Part shown: piece after piece, positions 51,902 through 60,189 of the stretch
How positions within the stretch are numbered: position 1 is the first letter of the stretch
Layout of the letters: each line of letters starts with the position of its first letter
Assembly (NCBI GenBank): GCA_963789535.1
Contig: CAWBKU010000001.1
Coordinates: 110,028-174,027 of the forward strand
Origin: CAVXHQ01 sp963789535
GTDB lineage: Bacteria > Pseudomonadota > Alphaproteobacteria > Rhodobacterales > Rhodobacteraceae
Length of the DNA: 64,000 nucleotides
Reading direction: 5' to 3'
The notes under the pieces: model-generated
Database searches by the model: none
Seen by the model: the letters and a program-made list of their open reading frames with translations, nothing else
Told to the model about the DNA's origin: nothing
Position numbers and translations under genes: made by a program

Positions 51902-52480
51902 CTAGCGGGTCAGGATCATCCGGTCGCCCTCGATCACGATCCGTGCGAACCGGTCGAGATATTCCATCCCGAGCAGCGATCCGTCGATCTCACCCTCGTT
52001 CACGACCGCCCGAACGTCGCGTTCCGTCATCCCCTCGAGCGTCACGCTGTCGAGTCTCACCGACGCCGTGCGCACCATCCCGTTGGCGGTCTGCGCCATG
52101 CCGAGATAGGCGAGGCCCTGCGGATCGAGGCCGACGCGCGCGGCATCGCGCTGGCTCAGGACGATCTGGCTGGCGCCGGTGTCGACGATGAAGGCGACCG
52201 CGGTGCCGTTCACCTCGAGCGTCAGTTGAAAATGCCCGTCGCGCCCGCGCGGCACCTCGATCCGGCCGGTCTCGTCGCTGAACTGTCCGGGGGATGCGGT
52301 GCGGCTGATGTCGGTCCACATGCCGACGGCAGCGACGACGCCGACGAAGATCAGGCCCCAGATCGCCGCATATTGCGCCGTCTGGCCAAGGTTCTGGCGG
52401 TTCTGGGCAAAATAATACCCCGCGATGGCGACGGCCAGCAGACCCAGATAGGCGAGCCGCGCGATGTCGTCGCCGGTCAT
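51902..52480 (-). CDS. Membrane-anchored aspartic protease, clan AA (TIGR02281-type)
   Basis: 192 residues. Two N-terminal hydrophobic helices (about 8-26 and 36-55) anchor a retropepsin-like domain. The active-site triad is Asp100-Thr-Gly-Ala (FIVDTGASQIVLS), followed by a C-terminal flap-like GSLLGMEYLDRF. A single Asp-Thr-Gly implies a dimeric enzyme. The role is unknown. Start ATG 52480 follows the marC stop by one base, so the pair is coupled. Confidence 0.85.
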   Translation of the reverse strand: MTGDDIARLAYLGLLAVAIAGYYFAQNRQNLGQTAQYAAIWGLIFVGVVAAVGMWTDISRTASPGQFSDETGRIEVPRGRDGHFQLTLEVNGTAVAFIVDTGASQIVLSQRDAARVGLDPQGLAYLGMAQTANGMVRTASVRLDSVTLEGMTERDVRAVVNEGEIDGSLLGMEYLDRFARIVIEGDRMILTR

Positions 52481-52481
52481 C

Positions 52482-53135
52482 TCAGGCACCCACGGTCGCC
52501 GCGAGACCTGCCGTCAGGCCGGTGCCACGGATGCCGTCGACCACGAACTGCACGGCCAGCGCGGCGAGCAGCATGCCGAGGACGCGCGTGACGATGTTGA
52601 TGCCGGTCTTGCCCAGAAGGTCGCCGATACGCGGCGCGGCGAGGAACGCGACGAACACCAGCATCAGGTTCGCCACGATCACGCCCGCGATCCCCGCCAG
52701 CGACGCGGTGGTCTGCGCTTGGCTCGCCAGCAGGATGATCGTGGTAATCGCCCCCGGCCCGACGATCAGCGGCAGGGCCAGCGGAAACACCGACGGATCG
52801 TGGTCGTCGATCGCGGCCCCCTCGTCGGCGTTGTCCTGCCGCCGGTGCTGGCGCCGCTCGAACAGCATGTCGAGCGCGGTGAGGAACAGCAACATGCCGC
52901 CCGCGATCCGGAAGGCGGGGATCGAGATGCCGATGAACCCGAGCACCGCCTCGCCCATCAGGAGGAACACCAGCATCAGGGCGCCCGCCACCAGGCAGGC
53001 GCGCAAACCGATGGCCCGCCGGCGCGCCGGGGTCGTGTCCGTCGTCAGGGCGAGGAACAGCGGCACGAGGCCCGGCGGGTCGATGATGATGAACAGCGTA
53101 GTGAACGCCGTGATGTAGAAGGCCAGATCGTTCAT
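52482..53135 (-). CDS. MarC-family integral membrane protein
   Basis: 217 residues with six membrane helices. The family text FIIIDPPGLVPLFLALT and PLALPLIVGPGAITTII is present, with a short charged loop (FERRQHRRQDNADEGAAIDDHD) in the middle. MarC-like proteins have no settled transport role, although an antibiotic link was once proposed and later doubted. It lies 22 bases after the ABC-F gene on the same strand. Confidence 0.88.
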   Translation of the reverse strand: MNDLAFYITAFTTLFIIIDPPGLVPLFLALTTDTTPARRRAIGLRACLVAGALMLVFLLMGEAVLGFIGISIPAFRIAGGMLLFLTALDMLFERRQHRRQDNADEGAAIDDHDPSVFPLALPLIVGPGAITTIILLASQAQTTASLAGIAGVIVANLMLVFVAFLAAPRIGDLLGKTGINIVTRVLGMLLAALAVQFVVDGIRGTGLTAGLAATVGA

Positions 53136-53157
53136 CGTCCCCGTGCCTCCGGACCGC

Positions 53158-55035
53158 TCACGCCGCCTTCGCCTTCTCGAGCTTTTCGAGGGCCGCCATC
53201 CAGATCGCCTCGGCCCGGGCCAGCGCCTCCATCACTTCGGCATATTTCCGGTTCCAGGTGTCCAGCTCGCCCTTGCGCGCATCCTCGTAGAGTGCGGGCT
53301 CGGCCAGTTTCGCGGCAAGTTTGTCGCGCATGTCGTTGATCTTGTTCACCCGCTCTTCGGCCTTGCGGGCATCGGCGCGCAGCGCGAGACGCTGTTCGCG
53401 GGTCAGGGCGAGGGATTTTTCGGCGACCTTCGGCCCCGTCCTGCCAAACTTGTCGCCCGTCTTGTCACCGGTCTTGTCGGCGCTCAACAACATCGCGCGA
53501 TAGGCATCGAGGTCGTCGTCGAACGGCGCCACACGCCCGTCCTTCACCAGCCACAGGCGGTCGGCGACCATGCTCAGCAGGTGCATGTCGTGGCTCACGA
53601 GGATGACGGCGCCGGTATAGGCGGTCAGCGCCTCGACGAGGGCCTCGCGGCTCTCGATATCGAGGTGGTTGGTCGGCTCGTCGAGGATGAGCAGATGCGG
53701 CGCGGGCAGGGTGGCGAGCAACAGAGACAGCCGCGCCTTCTGCCCGCCCGACAGCCGCCCGACCTCGGTCTCGGCCTGCGCCGCCATCAGGCCAAAGGAC
53801 GCCAGCCGCGCGCGGAGCCGCGCCTGACCCTCCTCGGGGCGTTCGCGCAGCAGGTGCTGCAAGGGCGTCTCCTCGACGCGCAGTTCGTCGACCTGATGTT
53901 GTGCGAAGAACCCGATGCGCAGTTTGGACGACGCCTGCATGGTGCCGCGAGATACTTCAAGTCTGCCGGACAACATCTTGGAAAGAGTCGATTTTCCCTC
54001 GCCATTGCGGCCCAGCAGGGCGATCCGGTCGTCCTGATCGATGCGCAGCGTGAGGTCGTGCAGCACGATATGGTTGCCATAGCCGACCGCCGCCCCTTCG
54101 GTGGCGATGATCGGCGGCGACAGTTCCTCGGGCTGCGGAAAGGTGAACACGGTGCGCGCCGCATCTTCGGGCGCGCGGATCGTTTCCATCTTCTCAAGCA
54201 TCTTGACCCGGCTCTGCGCCTGCTTGGCCTTGCTCGCCTTGGCCTTGAAGCGGTCGACGAAGGATTGCAGGTGCGCGCGCCGCACATCCTGCTTCTTTGC
54301 CGCCGACGCCAGAAGCGCCCGTTTTTCAGCGCGTTGCCGGGCAAAGCTATCGTAAGTGCCGGTGTAGTAGGTAAGTTTCTTGTCCTCGAGGTGCAGGATG
54401 CCGCCGACCGAGCGGTTCAGCAACTCGCGGTCGTGGCTGACGATGACGACGGTATGGGGATATTTGACGAGGTAGGATTCGAGCCAGAGCGCGCCCTCGA
54501 GGTCGAGGTAGTTGGTCGGCTCGTCCAGAAGCAGCAGGTCCGGTTCGGAGAACAGAACCGCCGCGAGGGCCACCCGCATCCGCCAGCCGCCGGAAAAGGC
54601 CGAGCAGGGCATCCGCTGTTCGGCGTCGGTAAATCCGAGGCCGCGGAGGATGATCGACGCCCGCGCCTCGGCAGACCATGCGTCGATATCGGCCAGCCGG
54701 GTCTGGATCTCGGCGATCCGGGTGCCGTCCGTCGCCGTTTCGGCCTCGGCCATCAGGTCGTGCCGCTCGATGTCGGCGCGCAGCACCGTGTCGATGAGGC
54801 TGACCTCGTTGCCCGGCACCTCCTGACTGACGCCACCGATCTTCCACCCGCGCGGCAGGTCGATCGTGCCGCCGTCGAGGTGAAGTTCGCCGCGGATCAT
54901 CCTGAAAAGCGTGGTCTTTCCGGTGCCGTTGCGTCCCACGAGGCCGACCTTGTGGCCGGTGGGGATCGTCGCCGAGGCGCCGTCGATCAACAGGCGGCCT
55001 TCGATTGAATAGGAGATGTCGGAGATACGCAGCAT
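53158..55035 (-). CDS. ABC-F ATPase, YheS-like (second ABC-F gene)
   Basis: 625 residues. Walker A boxes GRNGTGKTT (N-domain) and GRNGEGKST (C-domain), signatures FSGGWRMRVALAAVLF and LSGGQKARLSLLLATL, and two LLDEPTN motifs. The linker between domains is the charged P-site-tRNA-interaction type. The C-terminal tail has a GDKTGDKFG direct repeat, then a coiled coil. Homologues act on stalled ribosomes. Start ATG 55035 was preferred; 55047 is possible. Confidence 0.9.
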   Translation of the reverse strand: MLRISDISYSIEGRLLIDGASATIPTGHKVGLVGRNGTGKTTLFRMIRGELHLDGGTIDLPRGWKIGGVSQEVPGNEVSLIDTVLRADIERHDLMAEAETATDGTRIAEIQTRLADIDAWSAEARASIILRGLGFTDAEQRMPCSAFSGGWRMRVALAAVLFSEPDLLLLDEPTNYLDLEGALWLESYLVKYPHTVVIVSHDRELLNRSVGGILHLEDKKLTYYTGTYDSFARQRAEKRALLASAAKKQDVRRAHLQSFVDRFKAKASKAKQAQSRVKMLEKMETIRAPEDAARTVFTFPQPEELSPPIIATEGAAVGYGNHIVLHDLTLRIDQDDRIALLGRNGEGKSTLSKMLSGRLEVSRGTMQASSKLRIGFFAQHQVDELRVEETPLQHLLRERPEEGQARLRARLASFGLMAAQAETEVGRLSGGQKARLSLLLATLPAPHLLILDEPTNHLDIESREALVEALTAYTGAVILVSHDMHLLSMVADRLWLVKDGRVAPFDDDLDAYRAMLLSADKTGDKTGDKFGRTGPKVAEKSLALTREQRLALRADARKAEERVNKINDMRDKLAAKLAEPALYEDARKGELDTWNRKYAEVMEALARAEAIWMAALEKLEKAKAA

Positions 55036-55099
55036 GGCCGTTCCCATGCCGCAACCGCGCGGATTGGTCAATCGTGTCCGGGACGCGCTGCCACTCCCG

Positions 55100-55133
55100 G
55101 TTCACGTTGCCGTAACAACTCCCGCCGGAGGCT
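55100..55133 (-). repeat. Intergenic repeat, 34-base unit (copy 2, inverted)
   Basis: The minus strand here is identical, base for base, to 6593-6626 over 34 positions (AGCCTCCGGCGGGAGTTGTT ... GTGAAC). The flanks also share short text (GGGGGTGGC against GGGAGTGGC). It lies in the divergent gap between the ABC-F gene and ndk, close to both start regions. Confidence 0.8.
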
Positions 55134-55230
55134 CTGCCATCGGTGCGCGCCGGGCGGCTGCCCCTTTCGCGCCGCGCCAAGGGATGCTAGCAGGCCGCCA
55201 ACCGAAACACCCCTGTTCCAAGAGGCACCC

Positions 55231-55653
55231 ATGGCCATCCAGCGCACCTTCTCGATCATCAAGCCCGACGCCACCAAGCGCAACCTGACCGGCAAGATCA
55301 CCGCCAAGTTCGAGGACGCGGGCCTGCGGGTCATCGCCTCCAAGCGGATCCAGTTGACGCTGGCGCAGGCGCAGCAGTTCTACGGCGTCCACAAGGACCG
55401 GCCGTTCTTTGGCGAACTGACCGAGTTCATGATTTCCGAGCCGATCGTCGTGCAGGTCCTCGAGGGCGAGGATGCGGTGAGCAAGAACCGTCAGGTGATG
55501 GGCGCGACGAACCCCGCCGATGCCGCCGAGGGCACCATCCGCAAGGAATTCGCGCTCTCGATCGGCGAGAATTCGGTGCACGGCTCGGACGCGCCGGAAA
55601 CCGCTGCCGAAGAGATCGCCTTCTTCTTTTCGGGTCTCGAACTCGTTGGCTGA
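55231..55653 (+). CDS. ndk: Nucleoside diphosphate kinase
   Basis: 140 residues. Balances NTP and dNTP pools through phospho-His117 (SIGENSVHGSDAPE). KPDATKRNLTGKI and NRQVMGATNPADA are the nucleotide-site text. Length and start are standard. It is monocistronic: a terminator follows. Confidence 0.97.
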   Translation: MAIQRTFSIIKPDATKRNLTGKITAKFEDAGLRVIASKRIQLTLAQAQQFYGVHKDRPFFGELTEFMISEPIVVQVLEGEDAVSKNRQVMGATNPADAAEGTIRKEFALSIGENSVHGSDAPETAAEEIAFFFSGLELVG

Positions 55654-55673
55654 AGCCATCGTCCCCGACCCCG

Positions 55674-55710
55674 ATGGCCGGCCCGGGCGTTCCCGTGGCT
55701 GGCCATTTTT
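55674..55710 (+). terminator. Rho-independent terminator of ndk
   Basis: ATGGCCGGCC, a 13-base loop, then GGCTGGCCAT and TTTTT (with the stem's last T). The ten-pair stem has one wobble. It lies 21 bases after the ndk stop and 25 bases before dctB, so dctB has its own promoter or relies on read-through. Confidence 0.75.
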
Positions 55711-55734
55711 CTGCGCGCCTTCTAGCATCGCGCC

Positions 55735-57504
55735 ATGCCGCTGCGCCGCCTCTTCCGCCGCCTTGCCCTGACCGTCTGCTTTCTGGCGGTCTTGGCGGTG
55801 GTGACGACCGTGATCTGGCGGCAATCCTACGGCGAGGCGCTGGCGCAGCTCGACCGGACGGGCCGTGCCGATCTCGCCCTGGCCGCCGGACGTCTGACCG
55901 GCGAGTTGCAGCGGTTTCGCGCCAATGCCGCCCTGACGGCGGCGCGGCCCGAGGTGGCGGCGGTGCTGTCGGGCGCACTGGATCGCGACGCCGCCGAGCG
56001 GCTGCTGTCGCGGATCGCCGACATGAGCGGGTCGCTCGATATCGTCGTGGCGGATGCAGAAGGGCGCGTGCGTGCCGCGGCGCGGCCGCAGTCTGCGGCG
56101 AGTGTTCTCGGGACGCCGCATTTCGAGCGGGCGATGGACGGCGCCATGGGCCTCGAGAACCGGGTGAGTGCGGCCTATGGCCACCGCATCTTCGCCTTCG
56201 CGGCGCCGGTCTTTGACGAGGACGGTCCGGTCATCGGCGCGCTGATCGTCGTCGTCGACGTCGAGGCGGTCGAGGCGGAGTGGCGCGGCGGGCGCCCGGC
56301 GATGTTCTTCACCGATGCGGCGGGCATCGTCTTCGTCAGCAACCGCTCCGAACTCCTGCTGCGGCAGCGCTTTGCGCCGGGCGATGCCAGCCAGGCCTTT
56401 CCACGGTTCGTGCAGGAGGGCGGGCCCTTTCCCGACCACGACCTGTGGCGCATCGACGGCGGCCGCTATCTGCCCGCCCGCGCGCTGCACCTGAGCCAGG
56501 AGGTGCCGGTGATCGGCCTGACCGGCGAGACGCTGATCGACGTCGCCCCGGCGCGCGCCATCGCCACCGCACAGGCGGCGGCGGTGGGGGCGGTGCTGCT
56601 GGCGCTCGGCACGGTGCTGCTCTGGGCGCTCGAACGGCGGCGGACGCTCGCGCGGATCGCCGCCGACCTCGAGGCGCGGGTGGCCCGCCGCACCGCCGAA
56701 CTGGTGGCGGTGAATGCCGACCTGACCCGCGAGGTAGGCGAGAGGCGCGCGGCGGAGGCCCGGTTGCAGCAGGCGCAGGCCGATCTGGTGCAGGCGGGCA
56801 AGCTCTCGGCGCTGGGGCAGATGTCGGCGGGCATCAGTCACGAGTTGAACCAGCCGCTGATGGCGATCCGCTCGTTCGCCGAGAATGCCGAGGCGTTCCT
56901 CGCCAGGGGGGAGGCGGCGGCGGCGGGCCGGAACCTGTTGCGCATCTCGGACCTCGCGCGCCGCATGGGGCGGATCATCGGCAACCTGCGTGCCTTTGCG
57001 CGGCAGGAGACGACGGCGGCGGGCGATGTCGACCTCTGTGCGGCGATTGATGCCGCGGTCGAGATGTCGGCGGCGCGTCTGCACGGTGCGGGTGTCGTGC
57101 TGCACTGGCTGCGGCCTGCGGGGCCGGTGATGGTGCGCGGCGGCGATGTGCGGTTGCAGCAGGTGGTGCTGAACCTGCTCGGCAATGCGGCCGACGCCAT
57201 GGAGGCCTCGGTGCGGCGCGAGATCACCGTGCGGATCGTGCCGGAGGGCGCGCGCGTCCACCTCGAGGTGCGCGACACCGGGCCGGGCATCGCCGAGCCC
57301 GAGAAGATGTTCAACCCGTTCTATACCACCAAACTCGTTCGCCCCGAGGGGACGGCGGGTGACGGCATGGGCCTTGGCCTGTCGATCTCCTACGGGCTGG
57401 TGCAGAGTTTCGGCGGCCAGATCCGGGGCCGCAACCTGCCAGAAGGGGGGGCGGCGTTTACCGTCGAACTGGATGCGGGCGCGGCGGTGGCGGTGGCGGC
57501 GTGA
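55735..57504 (+). CDS. dctB: C4-dicarboxylate sensor histidine kinase DctB
   Basis: 589 residues. Two membrane helices (about 9-28 and 275-295) enclose a large periplasmic sensor (DHR/PAS-like, about 30-270). A coiled-coil linker (LEARVARRTAELVAVNADL) leads to the HisKA domain with His369 in GISHELNQPLMAIRSF. The ATPase domain has NAADAME, DTGPGIAEPEKMFNPFYTTK and GMGLGLSIS. It would sense a C4-dicarboxylate such as succinate outside the cell and phosphorylate DctD. Its stop overlaps the dctD start by four bases. Confidence 0.92.
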   Translation: MPLRRLFRRLALTVCFLAVLAVVTTVIWRQSYGEALAQLDRTGRADLALAAGRLTGELQRFRANAALTAARPEVAAVLSGALDRDAAERLLSRIADMSGSLDIVVADAEGRVRAAARPQSAASVLGTPHFERAMDGAMGLENRVSAAYGHRIFAFAAPVFDEDGPVIGALIVVVDVEAVEAEWRGGRPAMFFTDAAGIVFVSNRSELLLRQRFAPGDASQAFPRFVQEGGPFPDHDLWRIDGGRYLPARALHLSQEVPVIGLTGETLIDVAPARAIATAQAAAVGAVLLALGTVLLWALERRRTLARIAADLEARVARRTAELVAVNADLTREVGERRAAEARLQQAQADLVQAGKLSALGQMSAGISHELNQPLMAIRSFAENAEAFLARGEAAAAGRNLLRISDLARRMGRIIGNLRAFARQETTAAGDVDLCAAIDAAVEMSAARLHGAGVVLHWLRPAGPVMVRGGDVRLQQVVLNLLGNAADAMEASVRREITVRIVPEGARVHLEVRDTGPGIAEPEKMFNPFYTTKLVRPEGTAGDGMGLGLSISYGLVQSFGGQIRGRNLPEGGAAFTVELDAGAAVAVAA

Positions 57505-58751
57505 CGCGCCGGGTGCTGCTCGTCGACGACGACCGCGAGGTGCGCGACGCGCTGGCACAGACCCTCGACCTCGCCGGCCTGCTGCCCGTCGTCGCGGCCT
57601 CGTTCGTCGAGGCCAAGGACCATATCGCGCGCGCCTTCGACGGGATCGTGGTGTCGGACATCCGGATGCCGGGGCGCGACGGGTTCCATCTGTTGGAGCA
57701 CGTCCGCAAGGTCGACCCCGACCTGCCGGTGATCCTGCTGACCGGCCATGCCGATGTGCCGATGGCGGTGCGCGGGATTGCGGCGGGGGCGCGCGCATTC
57801 CTTGAGAAACCATTTGAGCCAAAGGACTTCGTCGACGAAGTTCATGCGGCCCTCGCGGCGCGCCGCGTCACGATCGAGGAGCGGCGACGCAAGCAGGCGG
57901 CCGAGGCCGGGGATGCCGCGGCGCGGATGCTGTTCGGCACCTCGGACCTGGCAAAGGCACTGCGCGATCAGGTCAGGGCGGTGGCGCGGGCGCGGGGCGA
58001 GGTGCTGATCGCGGGCGATACCGGCACCGGCACGCCGAAGGTCGCCGAGGTGCTGCACCTCCTCTCGCCCGCCGCCGCCGCCCCTTTCGTCAAACGCACC
58101 GGCGCCACCCTGACGCCCGAGGGTCTGGCCGGGGCGCTGGCCGAGGCGCAGGGGGGCACGCTCTATATCGACGAGGTCGGCGCAATGGCGGGGGCGGCGC
58201 AATTCGCGCTGCTCGACCTGCTCGACCGGGGGCAGGAGGCGCGGGTGGTGGCGGGTACGACGCGCGATCTTGCCGCCGAGGTGGCCGCGGGCCGGTTCGG
58301 TCCCGATCTCTACTGGCGGCTGAACGTGATGGCGGTCCGAATCCCCAGTCTGCGCGAGCGGACGGGCGACATTCCGGTCCTTTTTCGTCATTATGTCGCG
58401 CAGGCCTGCGAGCAGGCGAACCTGCCGGTGCCGCCGATTTCGGCATCGGTCGAGGTCACGCTCATGGCGCAGGACTGGCCCGGCAATGCGCGCGCATTGA
58501 TGAGTGCGGCGATGCGCTTTGCGCTCGGCGTGGCGGAAGGGCACGCAGGATCGGACGGGCCGGACGGCAGCGGTCCCGGTCTGGTCGAGCGTATGGCCGA
58601 GGTCGAGCGCCGGTTTCTGGTCGAGGCGCTGCGACGGACCCGCGGACAGGCGAGCGACGCCGCGCGGGCCCTGAAGCTGCCGCGCAAGACGTTCTACGAC
58701 AAACTGGCCCGACACGCGCTGCGGCCCGAGGACTATCGCGGCGACGCCTGA
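57501..58751 (+). CDS. dctD: Response regulator DctD, NtrC-type, with a degenerate AAA+ domain
   Basis: 416 residues. The receiver domain (1-120) has Asp53 as phosphorylation site (VVSDIRMPG), with Lys103 (EKPFEP). The central AAA+ domain (about 145-340) is unusual: the Walker A reads GDTGTGTPKVAEV at 172-184 where GETGTGKE-VAR is expected, and the conserved Lys is missing. The sigma-54 contact loop GAFTGA is absent. Walker B (GGTLYIDEVGAM) remains. A Fis-type helix-turn-helix ends the protein (ASDAARALKLPRKTFYDKL). It probably activates dctPQM without sigma-54. Confidence 0.9.
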   Translation: MTRRVLLVDDDREVRDALAQTLDLAGLLPVVAASFVEAKDHIARAFDGIVVSDIRMPGRDGFHLLEHVRKVDPDLPVILLTGHADVPMAVRGIAAGARAFLEKPFEPKDFVDEVHAALAARRVTIEERRRKQAAEAGDAAARMLFGTSDLAKALRDQVRAVARARGEVLIAGDTGTGTPKVAEVLHLLSPAAAAPFVKRTGATLTPEGLAGALAEAQGGTLYIDEVGAMAGAAQFALLDLLDRGQEARVVAGTTRDLAAEVAAGRFGPDLYWRLNVMAVRIPSLRERTGDIPVLFRHYVAQACEQANLPVPPISASVEVTLMAQDWPGNARALMSAAMRFALGVAEGHAGSDGPDGSGPGLVERMAEVERRFLVEALRRTRGQASDAARALKLPRKTFYDKLARHALRPEDYRGDA

Positions 58752-58755
58752 AAGA

Positions 58756-58807
58756 TTGTGCGGATTTCCGCACAACTCTCTTCGATGGTCCGCGGAAATC
58801 CACACAG
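58756..58807. promoter_or_regulatory. Two tandem palindromic sites upstream of dctP
   Basis: Site 1 (58756-58775) is TTGTGCGGA-TT-TCCGCACAA, a perfect 9-bp inverted repeat. Site 2 (58788-58807) is GTCCGCGGAAATCCACACAG, an imperfect copy of the same GCGGA-xx-TCC-CACA text. Their centres are 32 bp apart, three helical turns. They lie just after the dctD stop and about 180 bases before dctP. They look like binding sites for DctD. I see no TGGCAC-N5-TTGC promoter between them and dctP. Confidence 0.75.
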
Positions 58808-58988
58808 TCGCTTTGGTGGTCGGCGGCGACCGGCACCTCAAGCCTTTGATCTGAGGCCTGTTTATGGGGCCGCGCGACATCGGCATCAATCCGCTTGCAC
58901 CGGTGCCTGCCGCGCCGTCAACTCGCCTCCATGCCCGCCGGAGGAGTGGGTGCGAACCAGTGCCACGACGTCTCAGGGAGGAGACCCG

Positions 58989-59996
58989 ATGAAATTCACC
59001 AGCTTTGCCGCGACCGCCGTTGCCGCCGCCTTTGCCGCATCCGCCGCCAGCGCAGACCCGATGGGCTGTGACGACGGCGAGATCGTCGTCAAGTTCAGCC
59101 ATGTCACCAACACCGACCGCCATCCCAAGGGGATTGCCGCGCAACTCCTGATGGAGCGGGTGAATGCCGAGATGGAGGGGACGATGTGCATGGAGGTGTT
59201 CCCGAACTCGACCCTCTATACCGACGAGCAGGTGATCGAGGCGCTGCTGCGCGGCGACGTGCAGCTTGCCGCACCGTCGTTCTCGCTCTTCGAGTCGATC
59301 ACCCTTGCCTACCGGCTGTTCGACCTGCCGTTCCTGTTCACCGATACTGCCGCCGTCGACCGGTTCCAGCAGTCGGAGGAGGGGCAGATGATGCTCGACG
59401 CGATGCAGCGGCGCGGCCTTCAGGGGCTGGCCTACTGGCACAACGGGATGAAGCAGTTTTCGGCCAATGTGCCGCTGATCTCGCCCGAGGATGCCGATGG
59501 TCTGAAATTCCGGGTGCAGCCCAGCGACGTGCTGGTGGCGCAGATGGAGGCACTGGGCGCCAGCCCGCAGCCGATGGCCTTCGCCGAGGTCTATGGCGCG
59601 CTCCAGACCGGTGTCGTCGACGGACAGGAGAACACCTGGTCCAACATCTACGGGCAGAAGTTCTTCGAGGTGCAGGACGGCATCACCGAGACCAACCACG
59701 GGATCATCGACTATCTCGTCGTCTCCTCGACCGATTTCCTCGACAGCCTCGAGCCCGAGGTGCGCGATCAGTTCCTGACGATCCTGAACGAGGTGACGGT
59801 CGAGCGGAACGACGCGGTGGGTCAGGTCGACCTCGAGGCGCGTCAGGCGATCCTCGACGCGGGCGGCGAGATCCGCACGCTTACGCCGGAACAGCGTCAG
59901 GCATGGGTCGACGTGATGCTGCCGGTCTGGGCGCAGTTCGAGGACGAGGTCGGCGCCGACATGATCGCCGCCGCACAGGCCGCGAACGAGGGCTGA
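58989..59996 (+). CDS. dctP: TRAP dicarboxylate transporter substrate-binding protein DctP
   Basis: 335 residues. A Sec signal peptide (cut after about Ala22) precedes the DctP fold: VVKFSHVTNTDRHPKG, then GLKFRVQPSDVLVAQMEALGA with the substrate-carboxylate Arg175, and GVVDGQENTW. The close family is the C4-dicarboxylate group (malate, succinate, fumarate). It has a strong ribosome site, GGGAGGAG, before ATG 58989. It is the first gene after the tandem sites and is followed by a hairpin. Confidence 0.94.
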   Translation: MKFTSFAATAVAAAFAASAASADPMGCDDGEIVVKFSHVTNTDRHPKGIAAQLLMERVNAEMEGTMCMEVFPNSTLYTDEQVIEALLRGDVQLAAPSFSLFESITLAYRLFDLPFLFTDTAAVDRFQQSEEGQMMLDAMQRRGLQGLAYWHNGMKQFSANVPLISPEDADGLKFRVQPSDVLVAQMEALGASPQPMAFAEVYGALQTGVVDGQENTWSNIYGQKFFEVQDGITETNHGIIDYLVVSSTDFLDSLEPEVRDQFLTILNEVTVERNDAVGQVDLEARQAILDAGGEIRTLTPEQRQAWVDVMLPVWAQFEDEVGADMIAAAQAANEG

Positions 59997-60020
59997 TCCG
60001 GTCGCGACGGCCCTTCAGAG

Positions 60021-60044
60021 ACGGCCCTGCCGAGATGGGGCCGT
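60021..60044 (+). terminator. Intercistronic hairpin between dctP and dctQ
   Basis: ACGGCCC, a 10-base loop, GGGCCGT, without a T-run. It lies 25 bases after the dctP stop, in a 193-base gap. Such hairpins commonly stabilise the 3' end of the binding-protein message or reduce read-through into the permease genes, so that DctP is made in excess. Confidence 0.55.
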
Positions 60045-60189
60045 CGGGTCGGGGCCTTCGATCACATCGACGGACGGTGGCGGGACGATCGCTGCCGTCC
60101 GTGCATCGTCAAAGCGCAGACGATCTGCGCGGCGCGGCCCCGCGGGGGCCGAGAGGCCGCGCCGTCGCCCCGTGGGAGGAACGGACGTC

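Noticed and set aside
58820..58960. A sigma-54 promoter in the dctD-dctP gap
   Set aside because: I looked for GG-N10-GC with TGGCAC-like text; candidates such as CGGCATCAATCCGCTTGCAC have the wrong spacing.
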